Positions 34,140-45,429 of a DNA stretch of 64,000 nt are shown piece by piece. Origin of the DNA: Corythucha ciliata (Eukaryota; Arthropoda; Insecta; Hemiptera; Tingidae); assembly GCA_038030265.1 (NCBI GenBank), contig CM075938.1, positions 14,795,009 through 14,859,008 of the forward strand, in the 5' to 3' direction. How positions within the stretch are numbered: position 1 is the first letter of the stretch; the number at the start of each line of letters is the position of its first letter. A program made the translations under genes and the position numbers. The notes beneath the pieces are model-generated. The model was not told the DNA's origin and ran no database searches. It saw only the letters and a program-made list of their open reading frames with translations.

Positions 34140-36280
34140 GTCGTGGAATTGAATCGAGAAACCACGAATTTGCGCATTTCTTCAATTTTAGCAACGAATA
34201 AGCGGTTTTAATTGACTATTTTTTTAAAAAAATAGTACTAGTTACGAATGGGCGCATTTTCTATATTTTAACCGAGAATCAACGCTAACCTAATTTTCAC
34301 CGCGAATTAGCGTTTTTTCCCCGCAAACGCGTTTTCTCACTTACAGTCATGAAATAGCACCGAAGCCACGTATTGGCATTTTATCGGTTTTTGCCTTCGG
34401 TTTAATTGTTTTTGTCAAGCTAAGCTGTGAATTAGCGATTTTTCTCAATGTTAGCCAAAAAGTAGCTCTATATCTTAATTTTTGCCGTGAATAATTTGCG
34501 TATCTATTTTTATTTTAGCTTTGAATTCTTGGCAGCAATTCACTTTCATTGAATTATGGTCGTGAATAAGCACTTTTTCTCGTAGGCACGATGTTGCCTT
34601 CGATTTTTTTCACCTCTGGGCAATTACAGTTTTGCGATAGCATCAAGTGCGTCAGTGGGTTTTCAAAATTTCAAGCTGTGAAATGACCACCGTAAACGGC
34701 TAATTAGCAAGATGTTTCTCAAGTTTAGCCTCGAATACGCGCTTTTTTCGGAATTTCTTTTCTAAATTCACGAAAATAAAACTTAAAACTCCATATTTTT
34801 ATTTATTTAAGCTTTTCAGGGGCCTCTGCTCAGTAGAGGGGTATGAGACTGTCTGCATCCTTCCCACCACTTCAATGGCACGCTACTAATTATTAACTTG
34901 TTTGAAGGGTGTTTTTTATTATTTTGAGTTACGCACTGACCAAGAAACTGGGACTTTGGTCCTCGAGGATGATTTCAGAAGTCGATTAAACAGCAATTTA
35001 GCCTGCTGGAGGCCCGTTTTTCATCAGAAACTCACAATTCGGTCGGTTCATGCCCAAAAACTGCCTGAGCAGCAAAACTTGTTTGCTTTTTCCTCTTTTT
35101 CCCAAGTTTGAGCACAAATCAGTGCTTTTCCCCGCTTTAAGCTGAGTGAATTAGCTACTTTTCTTAATTTTTAGCACAAATTAGCGCTTTTTGTCAACTT
35201 TCCCCAAAACCAACGTTTTTCTATGTACGTATTTTATTCACTAATTGCCTTTTTTTAATGTCAGCCGCGAATAAGCGCTTTTTCAAATTTCTGCCGCTAA
35301 TTAACGCTTTTCCCCAATCTTATACGGGAACAAGTGTTTTCATCGATTCTAGCCCCGAATCAGCACTATTTCTCGATTTCAAGCGTGCGCATTAGCACTT
35401 TTTCACCAATTTCAGGCTTAAATTAGCGCTTCTTTTCAATTCCAGGAGCAAATTTCAGCGGTTTCATTCCATTATGTACGCAAATTAGCGTTGTTCCGTT
35501 TTAATATCCACGAAGTGGTCTTATCCAAATTTTAGTCGCGAATCAGCACTTTGTCTCAGTTTCAGTTCCAAATTGGAAATTTTTTCCTAATTTTAGGCTC
35601 TAACTATAGCTCTTTTTCCCCTTGAACGCGCAAATTAGCAATTTTTCTCAATTTTACCCGCAATCAAAGTCTTTTTTAAATTTTGTCCATGGATTGGATT
35701 TTTGACGATCTTACCCGCGAATTAGCACTTAGTCAGCATTTTAACGTAAATCAGTGAATTTTCCACACTAGCCAGTCGCTACGAACTAACACTTTTTCTC
35801 GATCTTAGCTGGCAACAAGGTTTTTCCCCAATTTTAGCCCCGAATCAGTATTTTTCTCAATGTCAGGCTTGATCTGCCGTTTCTTCCAAATTTTAGGTGC
35901 TGATCAGCGCTTTTTTAAAAAAAAATTACATCCGCAAACTTTAGAGTTTTTCCGTTTTCTATCCACGAATTGGCTTTTTTTCCGATTTGCTATTGGTGAA
36001 TCAGCCTCCAAGTCCCCAAAATTAGCACACTAGCGCGTACTTTCAATTTTAGCCGCCTGTGGACCGTCAGAAACTGGAATGTCACGTGTTTTTTCTATTA
36101 TTTTTCCCGCAAAGTTGCCCTAGAATCCACGAATTATGTATGTTGAATTATCCACGAGTTATGAATTATGAGTGATTATTTGTAATTCAGCAGGGAACAG
36201 CTAGGTTTTATAGATTTTTGAATGTCAAATTACGCTTTTTCTCAATACTAACCGTGAAATCACCTGTGCAGATATCACGA
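34140..36280 (-). repeat. Array block E of the ~30-bp degenerate repeat
   Basis: Minus-orientation units (CAATTTTAGCC, GAATTAGCGCTTTTTC) run for over 2 kb. An interval at about 34760-35110 is poorly matched and contains AGAAACT-type phrases instead. The clearest units are at 35250-35920. No coding signal is seen. Confidence 0.75.
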
Positions 36281-36399
36281 ATTGGCGTATTTACTTTTAT
36301 TTAAGCGTCAAAAGAGTTGTTTTCTTCTGAATTTTTCCACACACGGATCTACAAAAACTGGGCATTATCGCGTTTACATAATTTCAGAAGACGCGCGGG

Positions 36400-39300
36400 C
36401 TTTCACTAAGAACATCACTCACGGTGTCACGGACATCGTCGCTAGGCTAGTCGAGATAAATAGACTATAACCAGCAACAAAAAGGCGAAACGTTCCATTT
36501 TTGGGCGCTGACAACCCATTGTGGAGGCGTTTTGACAGTGACCGCACACGAATCCTCTGGTCCTCATCCGGTCGGAGACCCAGGGCAGTGCTCCCCTTTA
36601 ACCACAACCACGCTGTATGTATTATGGTGATGGTAGGGGGGAGGGATAAAAGCACCAGAGGCATCAATACATAGCGACACCTTATTATACTGGTTTATTT
36701 GTATAGTGAGATACTCACCCGTGAAAATTCTAGTTGGGTTTCAGATAAAAATGTTTAGCAGTTTGGTCTATAATTGAGTTGTTACGAGCTTTTCCACGCA
36801 CCGTGGGGCCAATCACGTTTAATGTAGTTCCATGTCCCCCCCTCCACCATCTCCACCACCAAAGAAAATGTTTTCCTCTTTGTTCCCCAACGGGGAATGA
36901 AAAACTTCCCGTAGAGTATTACAGGCGTGGTGATGCCAGTGAAGACAGGTCAATAAAAAAGAGTTTCTCCTCTGCGAAGACAAGATAAAAACTTTTCCCC
37001 GTGGCGGTGGTGGTGTCTGGGGCGTTTTAACCTGCCTCCTTGGATCAAGGGCAATCCATCTTCTTTCCGTCTTTTCAAATCTGGGGGGTGGTTGTGTGTT
37101 AAAAACGGTCACGTGGTGGTGGCGAAAGAGCGGGTTTAAGCGGTGGAACGAGTGGAGAAGGGAATTTCATCGGAGGAGACCCCGTGAAATAAGAATGCCA
37201 AAGTTCGAAAGTTGATTTTTTTTTTCTTGTTTTTTTCATAGAGTTGAATTAAATAGAAGCAAAGACGGTCGATTTGGTCTTGAAAAACATAAAACAAGGT
37301 AAGACGGGTTTTGTCGTCATACCCTTAAACTCTTCCTCCACTTGAATAACCCTATTTTTGAGTACCTCGGGCGGTTTTTGTGTTTGCGGGAGGAAAATGA
37401 GAAAATTAACTAAAGGAAGTAGGGGAGAAAAGCCCCGCAGGGAGAAGAAAAAGGGAAGACCGAAAACCATGAAGAAGAGGAACGCATTACAAAACTCTTC
37501 TACTTGATAGATAGTCACGACGAACTTTCGAAATTTATTACCAACCTGAATTAATTCACGCTCGTTCATTTACTCCTTTTTCTCATCCTCCTGACGTTTC
37601 CTCTCTCAAGAAAACCAAACCGTCTACCCCTTCATCCAGGAGAATGACTTTTAGTAAATCCTCTCGCCTAGGAGCACCAACGTTCTTAAACAGATTTTCC
37701 CTTAATCCATCGAAGAGAATGCTTGTTTACGCGTAAAATTGACAAACTCTGAAGTTTACTTCAAAAGGCGTGTGATCCCCACTGAAATATTCATTTAATT
37801 ACGCTTGGTTTCACCAGGAAAAAATCCGGTTTAATTTCCGTCACCTGCAATGGATGGAGTTAAGTGGGTTATAGGGGGAAAACCTTAATTTGCGTAGAAC
37901 TGGCATCATTATTTTTATTAAGCTGCGTCTAATATGTAAATGTTTGTTTTTTTTTGCGTTTTCCCACCCCCTGGGTGTTCCTTTTTATGCTAACTGACGT
38001 CGGAATTTCACCAATTATTTCCGTTGCCTCAAATTAAAACTTAGTTACCCTTGTTTTTTTTTTATTGTCTCCCAACTCCCTTAATTGCACATTTCACAAT
38101 ATTCAACCCAACAGGAGTGCCACTTCAAATAATAATTTTCTTGGTTGCTTCTTCCGCGGTGACAGGTCCAGGGGTTTAGCGGGGAAACTCAACCCTACCG
38201 CGGTATACAAAATGCATGAAGCTCGTTGTGTGATTTTTCGATGCGTAAACGATATCATTAATTTTTTGACTTTTCTCTCCTTTTATTCGTTCGCAGCCCT
38301 TCAATTTTTACTTCCATGTTTTTTTCAGGAGGAGAAACGTACTTACTAACGACTAACAACTCGCCTGGAGTACGGACTCTGCTTGTAATTACTTTTTTTC
38401 TCTCTCTGGAACCCAAAACTTTTTCAATGAACACCTTTTTTTTCTCAGTGCTCCGCTTACGCTCATTACACCTTCTTAATCACCTTTCTGACAAACTACA
38501 ACTTCTCATTTATGATGAACAGAAAAATCTCGCCTGAACGAGATGACTATCATTAGAATAACGGAGACATCCATGCGTTAGTTTTGCTTTGACGTTTTCT
38601 CTCAAAAATTAATCCCCTCCCCCCACACACATCATGTATACGTGTGAATTAATCTTTCATTTGTTTCAAGAAACAAAATTGAATCGGGTCGTAACCAATT
38701 TTGTAACGAACTACGTGCCATTAATTTATTATCAGTCATTGATCTGACAGGAGAAAAGGAAAACCGTGGGCTCGAAGAATTAATTAGAAAGACCTGTAAT
38801 CTTCGGAACGAAGAAACAATAAATTGCAACCCTTTCACTGGTACACAAAAACGTGCTTATAATAAGCCTCGGGTGAATTAATTTTTCACACATTTTGAAC
38901 TAAACTGGCGTCCATCTAAATTAGAACTGGTTCGATCAATTGAGTATAAGGTGTGGAGGAGGTCTTGCAACGGTATAAACCTTCCACCACCACCCCTAAA
39001 CTTTCCTTTATTTACATTCCGTGTAATGTGACTGTAACGAGAAAAGTTTCAAGAAAAGCCAACGGTGACCTTTCCCTCGTCAAAAGTGAACGCCCACCAA
39101 CCCACCATAGTTCTCTGTACAAAATGCCCTCAATTTTTCATTTCCAGAATAAAGCCTCAGTCGTACCGGGCAGCGACACTTTAAAAGAGGCCAATAATTA
39201 TGCGGGTCACACCACAAAACTGATGTGAACCGTTAAGAGTGACAGGGGGGGGGGGGAGCACGAGTTTCTCATTTTCTGTTCTTGCGTCATTTCATTATAA

Positions 39301-39540
39301 ACCGATAACCCCGAAACACGGCAAGTCAGAGTTAACCGTCAGGTGCACGGAAATGTCAATTTTTCCTCTGTTCTAATTTTGGTCGTTCGTATGGAAAAAT
39401 GAGTTTCGAACGTGAAGAATCCAATAGAACGTGTTTTCTTTGCTCGAAATGCTGTGGCAAAGATAACAGGATGCGGCGGTTGTGCGATGGTTGTGCGGAT
39501 AATTAATCATCAATTTGAAGCGTCGAAGAAAAGCAAAATT
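36400..39540. other. Single-copy-looking tract, no supported gene
   Basis: The sequence is rich in pyrimidine tracts, short A/T runs and CCACCACC-type patches. Open frames reach about 106 codons but are low in complexity. It contains a 12-base G-run at 39245-39256. Nothing else is supportable. Confidence 0.4.
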
Positions 39541-39769
39541 TGAAGTTTCTTGGTTAGGGGTGGTGCCTATTTACGGTCATTTTACCCAAACACGGACTTT
39601 TCACTCCTTTTGAATTTGACTTATTTTTGTTTATTTTCCTTATACGTCCTTGATAGAATGGAACTTTTACTGAACAAGGGGGCCAATTACGTTGCTTTGA
39701 CACTTTCGAAAACTGAATTTCGCGGATTTTTCTGTCGATCAAACTCATTTCACGCGCCTGGCTCCTGTA

Positions 39770-41110
39770 AAAACAAGATAAAGCGCTTATTTGCAGCTAA
39801 AGTGGAGAAAAATGTTGCTAAATCGCGGATCAATTTGAGGATATCCGCGAATTCACAGCTAAAATTGAGTGAAAGCGGTGATTCGTGGCCGAAATTAAGA
39901 ATATACGCTCATTCGCGCATGGCAGAGATGTGAAAGAAAATACTAGTTTGCAGCTAAATTTTCCACAGATTTGGCTGATTCATATAAGTCAATTTTGGGG
40001 CTTTGGCCCTTCCAGAAAATCAATTCTAGGGTTTTTCAAATTCGAGAGTTTTTTCGTTTCAAATGACCAATTATGTGGAGTTGGTGCCGGTGTACTGTCC
40101 CTGTTCGTCCGCACTGCCAAGGAATACCCCAAGCGTACTAGTAAACGCCAGTTCACGGTTTCATGCCCAGCACTCAATAAATTTCTGCTAAAATTGAGGA
40201 ACAGTGCTAATTAAAGGCTGAAATTGAGATAAAAGCTAGTTCCCTGCCCGAAGAAAAGGCTGATTCACGGTTTCTGAAGCACACTCTATGACTTTAGACG
40301 AGAAAAGCGCTAATTTTCGAATATAACGTTTAAAAAAAACCTCTAGTTCGTTGCTAAAGCCAGGAGTAAAAGCTAATTCGCGGCTAAAATGAAAAAAAAA
40401 AACTCTCATATGCAGCTAAAATTTATAGGGAAAAAACGCTAAATAATTGTGGCTCTAAAATTGATTAAATGCCGTAATTAACTGCTAAAATTAAGACAAA
40501 ACCGCTAATTTGCAGCTAAAACTCAAATAAACCGCTAATTTGTGGCTGAAATAAAAATCAAAACTCAGATTTGATGATGAAATTAAGATTTAAGTTGAAG
40601 AAAATCGAGTTACGGCTGTTTTACCTGCTGTTCTACGCAACAATTTAGAAAAAAATACTAATATGCTATTCTTTAGGGCAAGTCTACGGCTAAAATTAGG
40701 AAAAGTCGGTACTTTGCAGCTTTGCTTGACAAAAACGCTAATTCGCGCAAAATCGATAAATGCCAATTCGTGCACAGTTTCTGTAGGCAATTTCACTACT
40801 ACAGATCAGAAAAGTTGCAAATTCAAGGCTAGAAGTGAGAGAATGCGATAATTTGCGGCTGAAATTTATAAAAATGTGTTTATCAATAAAGCTCTGATTC
40901 ACTCGGTTAAAATAGGGAAAAGGGGCTCATTCGCGGCTAAAAATTTGAAAAAAAAAAACCAATTTGTTGTTAAAATTGAAGAAAAGCACTGACCGTTGTT
41001 TCTTGATTACATTTCAGTAAACGAAATTGAGAAAAAGCTCTAAATTCCAGTTAAAAACCAAGAAAATGCGCCAAATCACGACTGAAATTGACATACACTG
41101 CTAAATATGA
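39770..41110 (+). repeat. Array block F of the ~30-bp degenerate repeat
   Basis: Plus-orientation units are clear at 39840-39900, 40360-40560 and 40900-41100. The block stops about 150 bp before the 5' flank of the retrotransposon at 41265, and a minus-orientation block (G) begins just after it. The orientation of the array therefore switches across the insertion. Confidence 0.75.
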
Positions 41111-41506
41111 GTCGTGCATGCCACGCCAGAGGCGGATCATATATGATTTGCCGCTGGTAGGCAGAGCACGAGAACTTGTTCCGCTCTTGGCCCTTGGCGG
41201 AGGGAGGGTATATAGTTATTCATTCTTATAATAAATAAATATATAAGAATATAAATAAATAAATCAATTCGTTGCTAGGGAGGGACAGCGAAATTTGCTC
41301 CTCGAAATTCCGTCGTTTTCAAGGGAATAATCGCGATTTTTTACTTAGAAAAGTACTCAGTGATTCAACTAAGGACGGCACATTAGTAGAACAGTAAGTT
41401 TCCCGGCGGATAGGTCGCAGGGGGCGGCAAAGAAGCATACGCGAGTTTGTTATCGTTTCGGAAATATTTTCAAAAATTTTGACATTGTTGTTATTCACGC
41501 GTTGGC

Positions 41507-43765
41507 ATGGCGTCTCAAGGAGACCGAGAAAATTGTCAATATTGTAGTGGGAGCTATACAAGGCGGGGCATGCGGACCCACGTTAACCGTGCCCATCCTA
41601 AGGCAGGGATCCGGACAGACGACATGGGCGAGGATCAAGATAACACCTTCAACGGTACAGCAATTCAGGATCCAAATTCAGACATCGTCCCAGATTACGT
41701 GCAAAGCAAGTTCATGGAGGGATTCGGAGCAGGTCTCGTGAACTCAGCAGACGAGGGAGGTGACGAGAAGTGGGGGGCTCGATGGTATCAGATAGCAACA
41801 CTTCAAGGCAAGCAATACACAGTCCCTCAAGGGAACGTAGGCCGTAAACTTGCCTCACTACTGACCTCAGAGATCATGGGGGTAGTCAACGGGACCCACA
41901 CATCAGAGAGAATCTTCGTGTTATGTGCCACGGTACTACAACGAGAGAAGCAGATAAACTCACCTCTCGACGTAAGGAGATCAATCAGCAAGCGCATGGA
42001 GCTCTGGGAAGGCGAGAGATTCGACGAACTAATCCAGGAAGCAATAAGGTGCGACAAGAAATTGAAAAGAGATAACCATCGAGCACTGGACCAGCCGCAG
42101 AGAGCACGGGTTCTCACGAGACTGGTAGCAAGTGGCAGACTAAGGGACGCTACTAGGTGGGCTACAGACCGAGGGGGCGGAAGTGTACTTTTACCGGAAA
42201 CAGTCATCAGCGCAGGGAACACAGTATTGGACATCCTCAAGGAGAAACACCCTCATCAGATGACCCCGGCAGCAGAGACATTTCTTTCCAGCAACCTCCC
42301 CTTCAGGATGGATGTGAACGTCTCACCAGGACACATAGAGCGTGCAGCTCATCGCCTCAAAGGAAGTGCCGGACCAAGCGGCACAGAAGCTGAACAGTGG
42401 AGGAATCTCTTGCTTCGATACGGCGCTCATAGTGCTCGTTTGAGGGACGCAGTAGCTGCACTTACACGTCTTTTAGCAAACACAGTCGTTCAGTGGGAAA
42501 GCATACGAGCCTTGCTCGCAAGACGAGGAGTCGCCCTGGACAAGAAGCCTGGGGTCCGGCCGATCGGTGTAGGGGAGGTGCTCCAAAGAGTATGCGCAAA
42601 AACAATGGCCACTTTGACAGGCAGCGACCTAGCAGATGAGTGTGGAGCGGATCAGCTGTGTGGAGGGATCAAAGCAGGAACTGAAGGAGCGGTGCAAGGC
42701 ATCAATACGCTATTTGAAACGCAGGACGGTTGTGAGGGAGTATTACTTATGGACGCATCAAACGCATTTCACGCCATGTGCCGCCCATTAGCCTTGTGGA
42801 ATGCCAGGGTGCTTTGGCCTCGGTGTGCCAATTTCCTCTTCAATACATATCGTGGCTTCCCCAAAACAGTGTTTAGACGAAGCAAAGCAGTAATCCTCAG
42901 CAGAGAAGGCACAACACAAGGTGACCCTCTGGGCATGCTAATGTACGCAGTAGGCACCCTGCCTCTAATCAGAAAACTGAAGGGCTCGCAGTGGCGCCAA
43001 AGCTGGTATGCCGACGACTCAGCATGTGCAGGGAGCCTCCCAAACTTAAAAGAGTGGCTCAACCTGCTCAAACAGGAGGGACCAAAGTGGGGCTACCACC
43101 CAGAACCGCAGAAGAGCTACCTCATAGTAAAACCAGGAAAGGAAGAAGAGGCGAGACAGTTGTTCCCAGAGCTCATGGTAGTCAGGTCTCATAGGTATTT
43201 GGGAGGCATCATCGGCTCAACAGGCGCAGAGGGTTATGTGAGGGATAAAGTCACAAAATGGATAGACCACATAGACTCATTTGCAGAGTGTGCCCAAAAA
43301 AGTCCCCAAGCAACATACACAGCTTTCACCAAGTCTCTTCAAATGGAATGGGCGTATCTACAACGTGTAGCGCAAGGGTGTGTGGAAGAGTATGAGCCAC
43401 TCAGAGACGCAATAAGACAACGCCTGACTCCGGCAATCCTGGGGTGGACCCCTTCCACAACTGAACACGAACTCCTCGCCCTCCCTGTGAAACATGGGGG
43501 CCTAGCCATAGAAGGCCCAGTACAAACCGCAGATGTCAGGTGGGGTACCTCACAGAGGGCAACGTCAGTGCTGGCCAAATCCGTTTCAACAGGGGCTGAG
43601 TTTGATCGAAACAGACACGCCATGAGAGTCACCCAGGAGCAAATGACTGAGAAAGCAGCCCGTAAGCAGCGTGACTCCGAGAAAAGCCAGCAGGTGGTGG
43701 TGGGGTTGGCTCCAGAGGCAAGACGGACACTGCAGCGGATTATAGACGAGAACGTCTCTCAATGA
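41507..43765 (+). CDS. Retrotransposon polyprotein, zinc finger + reverse transcriptase part
   Basis: The product would bind nucleic acid and reverse-transcribe the element RNA at the nicked target. A single finger, CQYC at residues 10-13 with H25 and H30, opens the protein. Reverse transcriptase motif A is DASNAF with the catalytic Asp at residue 416. Motif B is EGTTQGDP at 467-474. Motif C is YADD at 501-504, followed by GPKWGYHPEPQKSYL, typical of this group. The ATG at 41507 is preceded by an in-frame stop at 41480-41482 with no ATG between, which fixes the start. The frame ends at TGA 43763-43765, yet the same frame stays open beyond it, so this stop is probably a lesion and not the natural end. 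Function of the intact protein is inferred from family knowledge. Confidence 0.85.
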   Translation: MASQGDRENCQYCSGSYTRRGMRTHVNRAHPKAGIRTDDMGEDQDNTFNGTAIQDPNSDIVPDYVQSKFMEGFGAGLVNSADEGGDEKWGARWYQIATLQGKQYTVPQGNVGRKLASLLTSEIMGVVNGTHTSERIFVLCATVLQREKQINSPLDVRRSISKRMELWEGERFDELIQEAIRCDKKLKRDNHRALDQPQRARVLTRLVASGRLRDATRWATDRGGGSVLLPETVISAGNTVLDILKEKHPHQMTPAAETFLSSNLPFRMDVNVSPGHIERAAHRLKGSAGPSGTEAEQWRNLLLRYGAHSARLRDAVAALTRLLANTVVQWESIRALLARRGVALDKKPGVRPIGVGEVLQRVCAKTMATLTGSDLADECGADQLCGGIKAGTEGAVQGINTLFETQDGCEGVLLMDASNAFHAMCRPLALWNARVLWPRCANFLFNTYRGFPKTVFRRSKAVILSREGTTQGDPLGMLMYAVGTLPLIRKLKGSQWRQSWYADDSACAGSLPNLKEWLNLLKQEGPKWGYHPEPQKSYLIVKPGKEEEARQLFPELMVVRSHRYLGGIIGSTGAEGYVRDKVTKWIDHIDSFAECAQKSPQATYTAFTKSLQMEWAYLQRVAQGCVEEYEPLRDAIRQRLTPAILGWTPSTTEHELLALPVKHGGLAIEGPVQTADVRWGTSQRATSVLAKSVSTGAEFDRNRHAMRVTQEQMTEKAARKQRDSEKSQQVVVGLAPEARRTLQRIIDENVSQ

Positions 43766-44524
43766 CTGTCAATAATACCAACTGTGGCAGATGGTCTGGA
43801 TCTCACTTCAACCCAGTTCCAGGATGCACTTTGTTTAAGGTACTCAAAACCAATGCTCAGTCTTCAGGGAAGCTGCGATGGTTGCGGGCAAGAATTGAAT
43901 GCGAACCATGCACTCAACTGCAAACATGGAGGGCTGGTTAAGCAGGGCCACGATCAGATCCGGGATGTGGTGGCAGGGCTGACCAGGCAAGCATTCAGGG
44001 GAGTGATGGTCGAGCCAGTCATGCGCGAAGGCACACTGAGACAGCCAGGCCTAATGGCCGATATTAAGGCTCACGGAGTATGGGACAGGGAGAGGGCGTC
44101 GTTTTACGATATCCACGTGATAAACGCTGACGCCTCTTCCTACTCCACCCGCGAATGGTCAGCAGTCGCCGAAGAAGAAGCACGAGCCAAACACAGGAAA
44201 TACGATGCAGCAGCAGAAGACCTACACGGCTCGTTCTGTCCCCTCATCACCTCATGCGAAGGCGTCCTTGACAGGGAGTTCCGAGCTTTCGTCCAACGCC
44301 TAGCGGAATCACTGGCAGAGAAATGGAACAAACATCGCTCGGTCGTGTCGGGGTATGTAAAGACAAAACTGCAAATAGCAACCATAAGGGCAGTTTCACT
44401 TCGGCTGCGGGGTTCCAGGAGAACACAGAGGTCAGCGAGAAGGGACGACCCTGATATCGAACAGGAGGATACAGCCCTGGGGCTAGAGGACGGTGCACCC
44501 CTACCCCTTCCAAGAGATGGTTGA
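43766..44524 (+). pseudogene. Retrotransposon polyprotein, CCHC + endonuclease-like part after the TGA
   Basis: This region continues in the same frame as the upstream 752 codons. It starts with LSIIPT, which in relatives that I remember is preceded by tryptophan and followed by a DALCLRY motif; DALCLRY is present here at about 43823. A CCHC knuckle follows (Cys codons 790, 793 and 805, His 801, counted from the upstream ATG). Next are HDQIRD, VEPVM and an ADIKAHG...FYDIHV segment that I read as the core of a restriction-like endonuclease. The C-terminal tail is rich in Arg, Asp and Glu. R2-type proteins have PD before the second acidic residue; here it reads PGLMAD. No good ATG follows the stop (the first candidate is GTG), so independent translation is unlikely. 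Confidence 0.75.
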
Positions 44525-44749
44525 GCAACACCGGGAATCACCAATTGATTTGTTATTTGTCGAATAATTGAAATTTTGCCTTGGTGAAAACAATACGACG
44601 ATGCTCTACATTGAATTGACATAGGGAGGCATTTTTCAACATTGTAGACTTGAAAAGAATGTTTTAAAAAATGTAAAAAAATACAATAGTATATACAATA
44701 TATTATTATTATTATTCACAACTGCAAGTTTTATATACGTGTTTTGCTG

Positions 44750-45110
44750 TGTACAATTCAAATTTAGCTGAGAATGAACAGTTTTTACCGTGATTTGTCG
44801 CTTTTACTTCATTTTAGCCTAAATTTCGAGCTTTTTAGAAATTTCATTCATAAAATTTAATCGAAAAGTCAAAAATTAGCGCATTTTTTTTAATTTTAGC
44901 AAAGAGTAAGCGGTTTTTGTGTTTTATAATTTTAGCTGCAAAGTAGTTCAAAAAATTACAGTTGGGAACAAGCGCTTTGTCTAAATTTTAACTGCGAATT
45001 AGTGTTCTTTTCAATTTTAGCCTCATTTTAACGCATTTTGCTTCCGAGCTACGGAAGCATTGTTTTCACTTTTAGGAATTTTTTTTTTCTTCTTTAAAAT
45101 CGAAATTTCC
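44750..45110 (-). repeat. Array block G, first part
   Basis: Minus-orientation units (CAATTTTAGCC, GCGAATTAGTG) resume right after the 3' tail of the retrotransposon. Confidence 0.65.
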
Positions 45111-45129
45111 ACTTGCATTTCACGTTTTA

Positions 45130-45330
45130 TACCTTCCTGAACAATTTCGGTTTCGTGTCTATCTGTCTGTCTGTCCGCAAATCCTTGTAACAAGCATATC
45201 TTCCGTAGTTTTTATCCGAATTTGACGAAATTTTCAGGGAATATGTGTGTTGGCTAGCAGAGGGCCCCCTATCAATTTCGTCAAAATCGAACAAGGGGGA
45301 GGGGGTGAAAATAGGGGTTGAATTCTCAAA
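45130..45330. repeat. Dispersed-repeat-like segment with TCTG microsatellite
   Basis: The segment contains TCTATCTGTCTGTCTGTCCG, then ATCTTCCGTAGTTTTTATCC and ATTTGACGAAATTTTCAGG, and farther on its partial reverse complement TCAATTTCGTCAAAATCGA. Sequence of this style (a TCTG tract followed by a GAAATTTT hairpin) is familiar to me from repeats in insect genomes, but I cannot name the family. It interrupts block G. Confidence 0.4.
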
Positions 45331-45429
45331 CAAATCAGCGGTTAAATTTACAATATTTCCTACCTCATTTGACCCATTGTTGAAAAATGCTTATGTTTTG
45401 TTTTTTAAAATGATTTGAGAAAACAGTAA

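Larger units (their letters stand above)
41265..44716 (+). mobile_element. Near-complete RLE-type non-LTR retrotransposon
   Basis: The element has an upstream leader (about 41265-41506), one long coding region broken by a single TGA, and a 3' untranslated region of about 190 bp ending in an ATT-repeat tail at 44701-44716. Domain order is N-terminal C2H2 zinc finger, reverse transcriptase, CCHC knuckle, endonuclease-like region. That is the layout of restriction-like-endonuclease LINEs (R2, R4, NeSL, Hero and related clades); the clade is uncertain. The 5' side is bordered by an AAAT-rich tract at 41227-41264. Both borders are therefore simple AT repeats, and exact ends cannot be fixed from this copy. 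Confidence 0.85.

Noticed and set aside
36489..36504. Shared 16-mer AACGTTCCATTTTTGG with 63984-63999 as a block-end signal
   Set aside because: Both lie near ends of array blocks or the window, but one shared 16-mer in 64 kb of biased sequence can arise by chance.
41827..42240. Antisense ORF within the retrotransposon
   Set aside because: It is the complement of reverse-transcriptase coding sequence and has no independent features; the same holds for 42769-43071, 43339-43632 and 44140-44622 on the minus strand.
43763..43765. Programmed TGA readthrough or selenocysteine codon
   Set aside because: Nothing downstream looks like a conserved recoding signal, and a point mutation in one copy of a retrotransposon is far commoner. 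It stays open only until sister copies are checked.
43784..44524. Independent second ORF of the retrotransposon starting at GTG 43784
   Set aside because: The frame is continuous with the upstream ORF and the domain order matches a single polyprotein, so a separate start is unnecessary.
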